A stretch of DNA of 64,000 nucleotides from Takakia lepidozioides (Eukaryota > Streptophyta > Takakiopsida > Takakiales > Takakiaceae). Positions 1-14,200 of this stretch are shown one piece after another; positions within the stretch are counted from its first letter, which is position 1, and every line of letters begins with the position of its first letter. The notes below the pieces were generated by a model that saw only the letters and a list, made by a program, of their open reading frames with translations, did no database searches and had not been told where the DNA came from. The stretch is from positions 79,943,171 to 80,007,170 of the forward strand of contig CM060732.1 in NCBI GenBank assembly GCA_030704615.1, in the 5' to 3' direction. Made by a program: the position numbers and the translations under genes.

Positions 1-3000
1 TTAGCGATGCTTTCGTGCACAATATCGGCGGAACGGGGTGATGCGTGTCCGAGGACAATTCCTGGGAAATTCTGCGAATAAAAGGACGGTTGGTTGGTTG
101 GTTGACGACGATGGATGGATTTTCAGCTGGAAAAATGCTGTAGGAATCTGGGGGGGTGGGTGGACCATATAAATTGGTGACCCGCAATGGATGAAGCTGG
201 CCCCTTGATTTCGACAGACGCCGACGACGCGTAGCTTTCTCCTCCTTTCTTGTATGTTAAAAGGGCCTCTCCTGGACTGGTTCGGAATAGTTGATGGAAG
301 GCGTATCGGGCGGGGCTTAGTCATTGTGGGACGGTGTATAAAGGGGTGAGTCAGGTGGGGGTGGCCGAGGATATAAAGCTGCTCTTAACTGTCACGAATC
401 TCGGAGCACATGGGAATATGTATGGGAGCAACGTTCTGCTGACATCCTCATGTGCGAGCACCATGTAAGTACAATACCAGGTGAAATTTGGATGATCTCT
501 GTCGTCGTCGCCCCTTTTGTGCATGGCGAAACCGTTCCGTGACTTTCTTCTCTCTTCTCGGGACGGGGAACATGAATAATCGCATCGCCGCGGGCGGGAG
601 TATGTTTGTTGTCAAGCCCGCCCGAGCCCGGCACCTCTATCCCCGCTCCGCTTGTTGGTTTTCGAGTTGCGGCGGATGAAGTTCGAACGTAGCGCGGCGC
701 AGCATTGCCTGGCGAAACTGGCGCGCTGCGTCCATGAAGCCGACCACGGCCAGCGCGGGTCCTCCGCCCCCTCGCCCGCCTTGGACCATTTATTGCCTCC
801 ACCCATCGCCACATTTCGCCACATCTGGATAGTCAGATGGATGACATCCAGGGTAGCGTGGAGGACGACGTCGGTGGAACTCGTACTACCCATACGGACA
901 GCAACGCGAATGCCATGGGTGGGGTCGGGCGTCCCATGCAGCAGACCTTGGGACGGATGAACAGCGGCCCACGGAGTTATTTGACTTGATCGGCGATGGG
1001 GCCCGGGCGTAATAAATGGTGTGACCTCGGTGTTGGCCTGGTCATCTCGCCCCCTGCAGCCTGGGTGGGGTCCAACAATCAACAACATAAGCCCACATCA
1101 ACTACTTGTCGCTTTTTGTGGGATCCCCGCGAGCATGTGCTACACAGATAGGATTGTATTGTTTAATATCAGGTGTGTCAACGTGCTCCCATCTAATGCC
1201 CACCTTTCCCCTTCATACAACCAAAAACAAAAGTTATTTCCAGCAGGAGGAGGAGGAGATGCACACTTCTGAAAAGCACGGTTCTGTTGGTTTTTAGCAG
1301 TGTTGAGAGGTTCTTTGATTCAGCTACAATCCCCTCCAAGGTTGTCAAGAAGGTTATATGGATATATAACCATGGTTCTCAAAAAAACAAAGAACCGGCA
1401 AAGGCTCGTAACCACCGTTTCCGTACTTTCGAAATAACTAGGCTGAAAACAGTCAAAGATCCGCCGGTTCTTTGATGAAAACCGCCGGTTCTTTGAGGTT
1501 CATACAATTAACCAGAAGGGGGGGTTCTTTCCATAAAAAATGTTTGAAAAAATGGGAACAGGATGTTCTTTGATCCTAAGATTTTGTAAAAATTGGAGTG
1601 AAAGAAATCAAATTACCGCCCAACAGTGGTTTGTTAGTGGCAGTACCCTGTTCATGAACTCTTGGTTAGGGGGAAGTCTCCCCACAGTAAGCCTCCACGG
1701 CCTTCATGGTGATTATTTTTTCCACCATTCAATTATCGGGCTCCATCTCCTTTAGAAAAACCAAAAGAAAAGAAAAAGAAAGGCGCCACAACTTTGAGTT
1801 CCTCTGCATCGTCGATTTGGTAAGGAATGGTATTTGTTAGTGTTTGGTCTCACTGCATATTAGTAAGTTAGATCCATGAGGTTTTCCAATGAGACTTGAA
1901 GCTTACCTTGCTCAATGTCCCCTTATGAATGGGTCCCATCAACGAGAGATTGATTTGTATCAACGGGTCGATGTAGTGTTTCGTTCTTTGGTGTCACCAT
2001 CCATCTCAATATGGCATTTACAGTCCCCAAAATAATCCTTTTTTTGTTTTGAAAAAGGGGAAGACCTCTCTTTTTTCCTTTTTTTCATTAACCTACAGAT
2101 TGATAAACGATTTGATGAATTTCTCCTAGAGAAATAGTTGATTTACTGACTTTACTGATACTGAACAATGTACTCTACTACTAATGAATCCCAGCTATCT
2201 GAATGCGGCATGCTGTCACAAAGTCGAAATGCAGCAGTCAGACACACAAATGATGGGACGTCTTCCACGAATATCCCCTCGCAAAATGTTAGCTTGCCGT
2301 ATCCTTGTCGACATAGACCATAACCCTCCCGCTGTGTTATTTTTTCCTTGGAAAAAAATCGCCAGAATTCGACCTGGAACGGGTGAGCTACGTGAACAAA
2401 AAATTATGGGGGGAAAACGAAGCGCCAGTAGTTGAATATCAGCACTCGCCTAATTGTGCCTATGTGGACTCGTAAAAATGCACCACCTCTTATATAGCCA
2501 CTTTTCTACCCTGCCACCTTCCTTATTCTCGCCGCATGGTTGCTGCGTAGAATTAACATGTGGCAGCTTTGGTGATTTTGAAAAGAAAAAACTGCTGCTG
2601 TAAAATGGAAATCTTCAATATAGCATTTGAATATATAAAATTGATTTGGTTACTATCCAGACTCAGAAAAACAAGACTCCCTTCTCCAACCCATGATTTA
2701 AGGTGAGTCTCCAACCGGTGGGTAGGCCCTGCCTTTATGAAAATGCAGGCCCAATAAAACCCATGAGGCACGGGTCATCACTGCGGAGAAAATGCGGCAA
2801 TGAAGTGCGTTGGGAGAGGGGTGCCAGATGGGAGGGTACGTGTCACCGTATCACTGCTCTGGCGGGTACTTACCCATGGAACCCCCTGCTGCTTCCACCG
2901 GGTTATGTATGCGCCGCCATCGTCTGCGGAGGGTGGGTGGGTAGTTACACGTAAGTTACTGACTATAGCCAGGTGTAACCTGCTTTTACTTTTTCTTGTT

Positions 3001-5080
3001 TCTGTTTCTTGGAGAAAGGACCAAGTGGCTAAGAAAAAGGAAAAAGTAAACCACATTTGTTTTCCCCTCTAGAAGTTTTTCTTATTTTTTTCTAATTTTA
3101 TTTTATTAGGAAATAGAGTAGAAAAACAGAACAGATAGATGAGTATCACACTTGGACCAATGGATGAAAACTAATTCATCTATAATGTCCAGCTTCCATT
3201 CGTTGCTCATTTTATTTGATTTTTATCAATGTTTTTTTTTTTTTTTTAAATTCCGATGAAACACCCTGATTTATAGTTGTAAGATAAATAGAAATAGCTG
3301 TTTTAGTACCAATGATATCATGTTTAATTATAGAGTACCAATAGTCCCTTGGATCAAAATATCTTTTTCTTTGATAAACTCGATGCCTTAATTATTTGAA
3401 TGTTCAAGTACAACACCACTGCATAGCCAAGTGGTCACTATGTTTGCCCTTTCAAATTGCTCTTTTAGAAGATGGGATGTGTGCTAAAATTATTTTAAGA
3501 ACAAAATAAAAAAGACTATGATGTGGCAAACAAATTGCATCACGGAATACATGGTAATACTAAATCTACACCTGTCTTGATCTAACTGGTTCGAAAATCA
3601 AGAGTATGGGTGTGATATCCAAGAAGTAGCTCCCCGAAAACTCATTTGCCTAAATTTCCTCGCAATAGGAGCGAAACGCACGAGCCTAGTCCTTCCTTAG
3701 GAAAGCAGGGCCAATAAATCATAAATCGAGAAAAGTAGGTGACAATATATATTTTTTCACGTGGTTGTTTTATTCTGTTATTTTCTTAATTTGTTTTCCT
3801 GCACGATATATTCAATAAATGAAAACGACCAACGGGGAATGAGACTGCCATGTGGGATGCCGATATGCGGCCACAAAGGCATCCACTGTGGCCGGATCAA
3901 CAGCCGTGAGATCTGAAATCGACGGCGGTAAGCATAATCAGAATTGCCACCGAAATCTCTGAACACTGCCGGAAAACCTTCCACCTATTCGATTCCTGCC
4001 ACATGTAGCAAATATCTGTGTCCACCTGTGGACCAATGATTTAATTTCATAAAATATGTTTTTATAGTTATAAAATAAAATAAAATTTGTAATTACATGT
4101 GGAGCCGTCACTGATGGACACCCAGTGGCTGGGTTCAAATCCTGCTTGTCGTGTCGTATAATCTTCTCGTGTTCCATGAGACTTGTACTGTTTGGTTTTT
4201 CCTTAAACAATTAGATATTTAGTAATTTTAATAATTTTAATATGATTAATACAACCTTTATTACGTACAGTACCAAACCCAGTTTGATCCTGCTGTACTT
4301 TTCCCATGTAACACGTCCGGTCTTTGGCTGTACGATACCTGATGAAAAACAATTGTTCCATTTTGTATTTGCATTTTTGTTTCTAGTTAAGAAAACTGAT
4401 CATCGAAGAGGATGAGGATTTAAAAGGTGACGTTTGAAGTGCATAATTTATAGTATTTAAGCTATGTTAAAGTAGATTCCGCTACTTCAACAGCCTGTGG
4501 CTGAAGCAAGAACCTAGACCAAGTCACGTGGATTAACTGTTTTTAATTATTATAGTTTTTGTAACTGGGTATATCATTGAATTAACTGCCCACGTGGAGT
4601 AAACACGTGATTAGTCTATTCACCTATAACCATCCTAGGCCAAATATAGCAATTCACTACTGCCAGGTGGCGGTTAACTTGGATGGATGAGGGGATGGAT
4701 GGATGATACATTGATTCTCTGGATCTAAATACGCGTGATTAGCAATAATGGGGGCACATTGGATCAAGGGCAGGGTAATTATGGAAGGGGTACGGCAGAA
4801 TACGACCAATGATGGTGGGCCATGTGGGGGTGTGGTGGCGATCGAGCCAGGAGATTCGAGCGCCCACACCCGCACCTAACGGACGCCGTTATCAACTCCG
4901 ACCTCGTTATCCACTCTCGGCTCACTCTGTACCAGCGCCGGTTACTCGGCGCGGATGAACGTACGCGCGCAGGATCCCCACTCTAGATTGTCGAGTACCG
5001 TTTCATTCATCAGGATACTAGCCGCTCATCCATCCTACGAAATGCAAGAATTGCAAGGAAACGGGTAGTTGCCCGTCGCC
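1..5080. other. intergenic region, no gene recognised
   Basis: I see no convincing coding exon, RNA gene or complete mobile element here. The open frames are short, on both strands, and show no recognisable motif. Composition alternates between GC-rich parts (about 600-1000 and 4860-5080) and AT-rich parts (about 2050-4650). There is a T-run near 3233-3248. The AT-rich stretch between about 3700 and 4600 may be an old element, but nothing in it identifies one. Confidence 0.5.
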
Positions 5081-6189
5081 GTTGACGACACGTGTCAGTG
5101 GTGTCCGGCGCGTCCCGCAAGCGTGGCGAGAGCGCGGCAGGGAAGGCGCCTATTTCGCGAACGTGCCATCTGGCGATAGGTTAGGTGATGTGGGCAGCGG
5201 AAACTGCTGGCCACCTGCGACGTCACCGTCGCTGACCGGCCCACCGGTCAGTCCGGTGGCTCTGGTCGACGCTCTTGGCGATACCTCGGCTATACTCTGC
5301 CTATATTATGGTATACGGTCGAGTGACCGTATGTCGGCGCCGCTCTATGTGGGATCTAAAACGAATTATATCTCAACAGTTGAATCTGCAATAGTGTCAA
5401 AATATGTCGTTAAGGCCGACCTCTGGTCTATTGGGCCGGCAGTGGCCGGCGTTCGATGTACAATGTCATGCTTTTGTCGAACCCCAAGCAATTGTGCGAC
5501 TGTTTCTTCAAACACCATTGCCTGCTCTGCTTCATGTACATACATATTTCTTCCCCATTTCCCTTGGGTGGTGGTGGTTGTTTTTCCTTTGGGCGGTGGT
5601 GGCCCATGGTGGCCGTTCAATGTCATTAAGGGCCAACGGAAGGCTGTAGCTGCTCCGGGACAGCATAAATTACGGTTGATTCTGCAAGAGTCTTCCTCTT
5701 GCTTGATTTGTGGAAGAGTGTTTCTCTTTTTCAATGTATATATATATATATAAGAAGAAGAAAAGGTACCAGCACATCACCCTGGCAAGGTCGATTGCCT
5801 TCAGTTTCCCAAGTGGACACACTTTTTCAGGAGTATATATATACATATAAAACACTTTGATGATGGAGTAAGGGAAAGAACAAAAATAAAATAATGTCGT
5901 CTAGCTAAACCACAACCGGCCAAAGATGAATAGTTATTAACGTCAACAATGAGATGGGAGTGTGAGGGTGGACTCAGTTTCAGTCGTCAAAATCTATGTT
6001 TGGGTTGTCTTCAATGGTATAATAAGGTGCATAGGTAATTCTGGTACCCGACACGTTAGACACCGCCCCAACGGCGGCTCTTGTCGCACACAATGTGCAT
6101 GGAAATAAAATACTAGTGTGGAACACAAGTGGGGTATTGGAGTTTGATGTGGCAACGGGACGGGGTTAGTTAGGGTGGAGCCAAGTCAG
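5081..6189. other. intergenic region with an uncertain kinase-like peptide
   Basis: A 223-codon frame runs from 5082 to 5753 (+). Only one short piece looks protein-like: around 5400-5440 it reads KYVVKADLWSIG, which resembles subdomain IX of Atg1/ULK-type protein kinases. The flanking translation does not continue the kinase fold, so this may be chance or an exon relic. A TA microsatellite lies at about 5736-5752 and another TATA-rich run at about 5834-5850. Nothing else in the stretch is interpretable. Confidence 0.25.
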
Positions 6190-8248
6190 AACGGCAATCG
6201 GCGCCGCCGCATTAGGGTCCCTAGAAAAGCGTAGCAAGTATCGCCGGGAAGTGCCCAAACCCGGCAGGCCGGCCCCACCGCACAAGTCACGCCAGGGCAG
6301 AACGATCGCCAGGCGCTGCGCCCGCGCGTGGCTATACCCGGCAGCCCGCAGGCTCCTCTCTGTCCTCTCTATTTGTCTCTCTCTCTCAGCTCGCTCTCTC
6401 GCTCGCTCTTATTGTGCGCATCATTCATGTCCTGCATTCCGCTTCCTGTGCTGCTCTCCAGTGTATAATCCGCGTCGATATCCATGTGGAGCCTCTTCTC
6501 GCGGGCTCTGTTTTTGACTGTTGTCGCTGGATGTGCTGCATAGAGTTCGTGTTTGTCTCGCTGGCTGGTTGGGACGTGGTTTGGTTCGTTGAGGGGAATA
6601 GGTCCAGCTGTGCGTCTGTGTGCGTGCTTCTGCGTGGCGCTCACATACCTGTGTCTGTATAAGTCCGCCTCGATTTACCTCCGTTTCTCCAGCGCGTTTC
6701 TATTGTCTCGTGAATGCTTGGCATATAAGCACATTTTGTGATTCTGCATTTCACACTAGTGTCTCTCGCTGTATTCCATTTATTCGGTGATACAGGTGCA
6801 GAGGCTTGTGCGCCGTGGGCAAACTTGTCGCAGTTTATGCATGTCATGATCACGGAGCCTGCTTTGAGCGTTAATTTTTTGGCATCCTTCAGCCATGTTA
6901 CTATATTGTATCTTAGATTGGGAAAGTAATGCCCAGGCACAGTGATCTGCGTAAAGCCTGGTAGCCTTCCTCGTTAGCGTGTATCCATTATCCTCGTCGT
7001 CCTCTGTACTGTTCTTCTTCTGTTAGTTGCTGGTCATGCGCAAACTCTCGCATTAGCCTTCTCTTTACTGGTCTCTCCGTGCAATCTCATTAGCCATCCG
7101 TTCTTCCAGGCCTTTCATCATCATCGTCAGTCTCTCTAAATTGGACAATTTAGTATTCAGGCTTGCGAAAGCAAAGCCTGCGTGTTATCATTTGTGCACA
7201 CAACCTCGGGGCGCCTTCTCTTGCTTTCGTACCACGCTCACATCTCTTTCTCAATTCTCCAGTGTCCTCGAAAGCCTGCCTGTTGCTGACTACTTCTGTG
7301 GACATTCCACAAGCTTGTCTTCAAGTCCGGTTCTTATCACGCAAGGTTGGAGCAAATTCTGGGCGTATCTATTGGCATATGGCTGGGGTCTCCATTCCTC
7401 CGAGACCTACTGTGATGCGTGATCGTGAGATGCCTGGATGCAAGCTAATCAATGAAGTGCACCGCATGACTTACTTCTGGCAGATTGGCTGGTAAGCAAA
7501 TTGGCAGAACATGTCCACTTCTAAATTCTTCAGTTAGAACCTGGAAATTGGACTTTTCTTCCCGTTGCAGGTTCCAATAAGTCGTCTCCCGTTTATATCA
7601 GGAGGCATGCCTGAGCCGTGCATTCTTGGAGCGCCTCAGGCATCACAGGATTACTCCATGCTCTTCAAAAAAAAAATTACACTCGTGTGTTGAGGCTATG
7701 ATGTAGGGTTCCCCACTCAATGGTTAGCAGGCAGTGCTTTTCTAATTTATGGCTTCAGGTCTTTCCAACCAAGATGACACTGCTGCCCTGCTTGTGTAAG
7801 TAAACATTATTTGGGCGTGCATAGAATTGGTTCTTTCTGGCCTTACAGAGATTTCTAACAAACTCTGCTGTGTGACTCGTGCAGTGGTCTTCACCGGACT
7901 TTGGCCAACACAAAGTAGATCTTTTGGTGGGAGAGCCAAGCAGGATGAGACCTGTCAGGGTCGTTTGGTTCCTATGAAGGCCGGTTCTTAACTGGTGCTT
8001 GCAGGCAGATAATATGACTCTGGAATCCATCTATTCCTAGTTGTCCTATTTGTAAACAGGCTCCCTCATTTGAGCGGCAATCCTTGCTGTTTGTTGCCAG
8101 GTACCTGGTATTCATGGTTGCATAGTGGTTGATCTCTGCAAGTATTTCTCCTAGAACGAGAAGAAGGGTAGGCTAGGCTGTCGCACAACAGTTAGGAGGA
8201 TTTTTCGAAAAACGGGATTTAAAGCCTGTCCTTGTGACAGCTGTGTAA
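6190..8248 (+). promoter_or_regulatory. probable TPP upstream/5' transcribed region
   Basis: This stretch precedes the TPP start codon and has no recognisable protein. A pyrimidine-rich CT tract (about 6355-6420) follows a GC-rich segment, which is the kind of composition found around plant transcription starts and 5' leaders. The remaining 1.8 kb could hold a 5'-UTR intron, as many plant genes have, but no splice pair can be fixed without transcripts. The promoter role is inferred from position and composition only. Confidence 0.3.
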
Positions 8249-11200
8249 ATGGTTTTCAAGGTCAGAGAGGTTAGTTTTAGCATTGATAGATTGTTAGAGC
8301 AAGGGGATATTGAGAACGGGGAAGTGGGGCTATCGAGTGCAAGCCTGTCCAAGCTGGGGGAGAGTCTGATTGGCGCCATGGCTTTGGGGTCCAAGCGGGC
8401 AGCAATCTGTGCTGAACCTCCTGCGTCCTCGATACTTTCGCCATTGTCGATGTCATCACTGCTCTCTACTTCTCCATCCAAAACGGCAGCAACAAGTCCA
8501 TCGTTCCCTAGCAATGCGCGTCCACGGCCAATTCCCCCAGTCCTGCTGAAAAAGCACAACCCCTATATTACTGACAAGGGACATCTGATTCAATGGCTGG
8601 ATGCAATGAAAGCTCAATCTCCTCCCCAATTTCACTCTACAGATGGAAACATCTTTGACTTCTATGATGCGGAGGCCACTGAACATGCTGCCTGGATGGT
8701 AAGCAATTTTGCCGAATTTGAGCTATTTAAGACCCGGATGTAATTTTTTTTACTGTCTCCCTCCTCTCGTGTCCAGTCCGTCAAGATGTCTGCATGCAGT
8801 ACTTGGGTTTGTCTGAAAAAGTTCTAGCCTTGATTACGTATGAGTTAACCCCCAGAATGACTCACCCATTCATATTTCATGTTTTTCAGGAAAGGCATCC
8901 ATCAGCTCTGGATATGTTTGAGAAGGTGATGAGGGCAGCAAAAGGCAAACAGGTGGCTGTATTTTTAGATTATGATGGCACTCTCTCCCCCATAGTGGAC
9001 GATCCAGACAGGGCTTATATGTCAGATGATGTAAGTTCGTCTTCCTATTTCCTGATGTCTGTAGAACTGCGTAGATGCTTTTCCCCTTATTGACTTGTGG
9101 GTGGATTTTTCCTTTGAGTTGCTAATTGTGAGTAGTGCTGCTAATTTTGGGTGGCATGGATCTGAATGTAGATGATTGATTGTGGCAACTTTCTAACAGA
9201 TGCGAGCTACAGTGAAGGAAGTTGCAACATATTTTCCAACTGCAATAATCAGTGGAAGAGGGAGACAAAAGGTATAAATACAGTCCGATGGAACCCACCT
9301 TTTCCAACTGACACAATGTTAGCAATGGGACATGGTCTTTCTTGGCATTGAGCCTTTTGCTTCACTTGTATTTTGGTCACCATATCTGAGAAGTAATTTT
9401 TCTGTTTGTTCAAAAGCGACAGTGTTATTATTCACTTTGTGGCATTACAGGTTTATGATTTTGTACAGTTAGCAGAGCTATTCTACGCCGGGAGCCATGG
9501 CATGGACATTATGGGACCAGCCACTGGCTCCAATGGGTTTAAGGCCAATGGGACCCGAGCCAAAGACCACAAGGTACATTTCTGGTCTGCACATTTCCTT
9601 TTGCCTGCATGTATTACGGTCTGAGCCTTGGTTTGCCCGACTCACTGAAACTGTAATTTGTGATGGTGTACAGGGGAACGAGGTTGTCTTTTTCCAGCCA
9701 GCTAGTGAATATCTCCCCTTGATAGATAAGGTACGTTGCGTGAGAAACCTTGAGCCTTGTGGTTTCTTTCAGTGTCGGTTGACTTGATTACTTCTTATGA
9801 GTGGGCCAGTCTGTGGGTTAGAAGTTTAGGATCTATACATTTTGTAGTGTTGGTCACGGTTCCTTGTCTCTGGCCAGCAAAATGAAGAAGTACACGAAGC
9901 CTTGGCCTTCTTGTCCTTATGAATGCAAAGGCCTGCAATTCTGAGAATAGAAGCCCTCTCGGAAATGTCAGGGAATCCAGTTGGAACTCCTTTGACAACT
10001 GTGCAGTAAATTGCATTCTAGACATGGTCAGTGGGAGTAATTGGTCGTTTTGTGGAAGATACAAGGTATTGTAAAGTTGATGAGTGGGGGAGGTCCACTG
10101 ACATCAACCCAGCACATCCAGTTCCAGCAAGTGCTGCAGTGGGGCAGTTGTCCAGATGGTAATGACAGTTTGATTGGGGTTTTGGGAATGTGATGCAGGT
10201 GTGCACCATTTTAATAGAGAGCACAAAAGAGATTGAGGGAGCCAAAGTTGAACACAACAAATATTGTGCAACCATTCATTTCCGGCGCGTTAAGGAGGAG
10301 GTAATATTGCTTTGTTTCCACTTCCCTGTGTGTCAAAAATAGCCATCAAAATTTCTCACGTCATAACTGGAAATAGCTGGATTTTCCCTCAGGTTCTCAT
10401 CTCTTCATGTAATTACATCATCTGCTGTTCTGACTTTCTGTGCTTCCAATTGTGTGGTGTGTGGTCTTCCTTTCCTTTACTCAACCAATTGGGTCTTTGT
10501 GCAGATGGTACATTGTGGTGGCTATGTATGTACCTGTGTGGGTTTTACTATTCTCATAATGTAGTTCCTTGCCTTCTCCATAAAAGGGTCTGGGAGTTAA
10601 GTTGTTATTGTATGTGTGTATGTACCTCGTCTATGTTCTGTGATGTGTGCCGCTGACACATTGCCCAATTTTCAGTTGGCACATAATTACTGTTTGGGTT
10701 ATTGCATTTGGTACCTCGTCTACACGTTCTGTGATGTGTGCCGCTGACGCATTTGCCCAATTTTCAGTGGAACTTCTTTGTTGGCACATTATTACTGGTT
10801 GGGTTATTGCATTTGCTGCTCATCATGTGTCGTTACTGAGATTCTTATGAATTAGTTGAGGGCATACTTGTTTTGGTCGATGACCGCCTGGACCTCAACT
10901 ATGCAAAAGCACCGGGTCTTGGCTGGATCTCTTGGACATTAGTTTGTCTAATTGTCATTGTTCTTTGAGTACAGTAATGTGCTGTTGTATTTCAGGTCTC
11001 TACCTGTTGCTTATGTGATGGACTATTTGGATTGTTTAATCTCTAAGGAGATTGAGATGTATTCCATGGGTGACAAGGTTTTTTGCATGATTTGTCGTTC
11101 TGAATATTTCTGTCTATCTAAATTTGTCGTGGGGGAAGTGGGCCCTTGAGATTCTTGTCATTGAACTTCGGATTTATATTGTAGCTCTTGGATTTTCAAC

Positions 11201-14200
11201 TGTAGTGTTTGGACATGGTTAAATAGATCTGATCAAAGACCAATTCTTCAAGTTCTTCAGAGTTCGTTTTCTTGCAGTTGGTAGGGCTACTGAGCCAGAG
11301 AATATAGTCAGATCCTTAAAAGACAACAAACCATGTTCTACCTACCAATGGACTGTGCATCGCAGTACAGTCCTTGATCTATCCAAAATGCTCAAGATAG
11401 AGTATGACTTGTTCTTGGATTTATTACACCACTTTGCTGCTCTTTCTGGTCTTCTGTTTCTGGCTCTCTTTTCTGTTCAGTCTTTTTACTATTGCTGGAA
11501 CCAACCTGAGTCTTTGCATCTCGTGTTCAGGAACTGGTTGACTTGTTTTTTTTTGGTCTTTCCAAGAAACAAAGATGAAGTCTGCTTGTTTATTTCTGTT
11601 TGTTACCTCCTTTTTTCGGTCTTTGTAATGTTCCTGAAGGTGTCTTCTTCCTTCAGAGGCCTACAAAGCTTCCTTTCCCTTGGATTGCTCCCGCATCTTT
11701 TGTTCCATCACCCTTCCAATGGGAGTCTGAGTTTACTCTGCCCTTCCATGGCTGTTGTGATGGCAATATCAGGATCCACCATATAACAAGAGAGCACCCT
11801 AATGTGTTGCTGTCTTGCTTTTAAGTGACAGTAACGTTACTATGTACACATTTCAACTGGCTAGGTGTTTTGTCTTTCATCCCACAAAGGGCACTCTTCA
11901 GTTTCTGAGAGTGCTCGCCACATATCTAGTAATTAAGGAGTTGCTAACTCCTTCCTGTAAAACAAGGATAGTTCTTCGGAAAGTTGATGCCACTCAGAGT
12001 GAGTGACATCCTCTGTATTCAAGCCCGAAGCTAGATATTTAGACATGTTAAAGGTCCTGGACATGAAAGCTGTGACATAGCTCAGCTGATTATGCTCTCC
12101 TCTTTTGCACTCTTGCCCCTGTGCAGGTGTGGAGAGGAGGGTGGAGCTTGTTCCTTGCTATGCCTTTTGGCTGCTGCAGGCTTAGGTTCCTTTACCTCAT
12201 AAGCCTTCCTAGTGACACGTCCATTTACCTTACCTTGTTGGAGTCTGCATAGTTCGAAAAGAAAGATTTGTCGAAATGGTCAAATGCTTGGTCTGAAGTC
12301 TGGGGAAAGGATGTTAATGAGATGTGGTTGTGAAATGGAGGAAGGTCCATACTCCTCATCAGAGTTGATGTGCGTCAGTCAAGAAGATTCCCTCTGTTTA
12401 ATGGACAGAACTCGTAATTGTTGGTCTCTCCTCCCTTAAAAGTTGGGAGGTCTTTCAGTTAGTACCCAACGCACATATTGATATATTTGTGGTGGGTTGG
12501 GATGCAGAGCTGGGGACGGCTTGCAGAGAAGGTGGAGAGTGTCTTAAAAGGTTATCCAACATTAAGTTTAACTCACGGTCGCAAGGTATGTTGTTGTGTG
12601 CTTCCTCGGTCTTTTGTAACAAGAGTGGTCATATAGATGGGGTACTACTTAACTGACATTATTGTCATTCATTGGTTTGCTAGTTTTTCTGAAACTCGAT
12701 TTTGGTTCCTCTGAAGGGCAGTGTCCTTCCTGCAGTTTGTGGAGGGCACAACGTGTAGCTTTCAGTTTATCATTTCAGTATTATTGGTGGATTTTCCAGT
12801 TAGGCTGCTGACTGACAGCTTGAGCACGAGGGGCTACTCCTTTAGTATGTGTGTGACTGTGTGCTTCAGAATTTCATTGTTGACTTACGATCATGGCATG
12901 TTGTGCAGGTGTTGGAGATTCGTCCAGCTATAGCATGGGACAAGGGAAAAGCTGTCAACTTTCTTCTTACATCACTTGGTGAGTGGTGTAGTGCAATAAA
13001 CAGTGAGACATGTGAATGTACAGTGTACTACGATTGTTTGATTGAGTTTCTCTTGTAGTGTGTACGGGCAGCCGTTTTTGCAAGGAGGGGTTCTCTGCCT
13101 TGGGGGGCAATGTGGAGCAGAGGGTGGTTCAAGTCTCCAAGTAAATCTTGGAATGAAGAGATCATTGACTCTAGGCTTATGTATGGCAGGGCTTGCAAAC
13201 TCGAGCGATGTACTGCCAGTGTATATTGGAGACGATCGTACAGATGAAGATGCATTCAAGGTATGCTCTAGCCTTTGTTATTCCCAGTTTCCTGTGCTTC
13301 ATGTGGCGGAGTTAGTCCACTTCCTGTGAGTGAGACAAGGTCTTCTAAGAAAAGAGAGGCATTTTGCCATTTTACCCTAGTTTTTGTACTTCCGGGTACA
13401 CCCCTCTGCAAGAGATGTGTAATGGTTGCATACTTATGGGTGTTCAGGCTATAGTACATCCTCAAGAGAATGTAAATGGAGGATTTGTTTTTGTTGTTGT
13501 AGGCAATCAGAGCGTTGGTTTAGTGATGGGTACATAATGGAGGTCATACAAGTAAAACTTACCAAGGTGAATGTGCATTCAATGTTATGCCAGCTTTTGA
13601 AGGGGATGAAACATGGGTGTAGCATTCTGGTAACAACAGTTGCCAAGGAGACTAAGGCTAATTTCTCCCTCCGCGACCCCTCTGAGGTATTCTCTTCGTC
13701 TCAATCTCGTTCAGGTTGTCGTGTCCACCTTTCTGGCTGTGAGGATATCATCTCTCTCTCTCTCTCTCTCTTCTTTTTCTCTCCCTCCCTCCCTCTCTGC
13801 TTACCCCTCTCTCTGCCTCGGGGTGAGTTTGGCATCCCTTAAGCTCCCAACAAGATGAATTCAAGGTCAGATTGTGGGGTCAGCTGCAACATGTCTAATA
13901 TCAGATATAGTAAGTTAATCGACTCTATATCTTGGAAGCAGGATCACCCTGTCAAACAGGCTTAAGTCTTGAAGAGAGTAGAAGAGATTCTCAAGGATCT
14001 GAATCTAAGCCTGCAAGTCTTGACCCTGCTGGATAAATCTGACTTAGAGGCTGTACTGTCCAAACCCATGTCTGTTGCCAGGAAATTGTCTGATAAAAAT
14101 GAGGTTAGGCAAGAACTTCCTTGAATTGGTTTCCAGTCTGTGACATGGGAGAGGCCATCATGGATGACCTCAAGGGTTTACCCACCCTCGACACTAGGCT

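Noticed and set aside
392-1088. Overlapping long frames on both strands in GC-rich DNA
   Set aside because: Open by composition (few stops in GC-rich sequence), with no motif on either strand.
3421-3480. tRNA A-box-like TAGCCAAGTGGTCACT
   Set aside because: No B box, acceptor pairing or anticodon arm follows at the right spacing.
4125-4160. tRNA B-box-like GGTTCAAATCC
   Set aside because: No A box or cloverleaf could be built around it; probably chance or a decayed SINE.
5082-5753. 223-codon open frame
   Set aside because: No domain over its length, low-complexity Val/Gly/Pro runs, and an overlapping minus-strand frame; kept only as a note on the kinase-like peptide.
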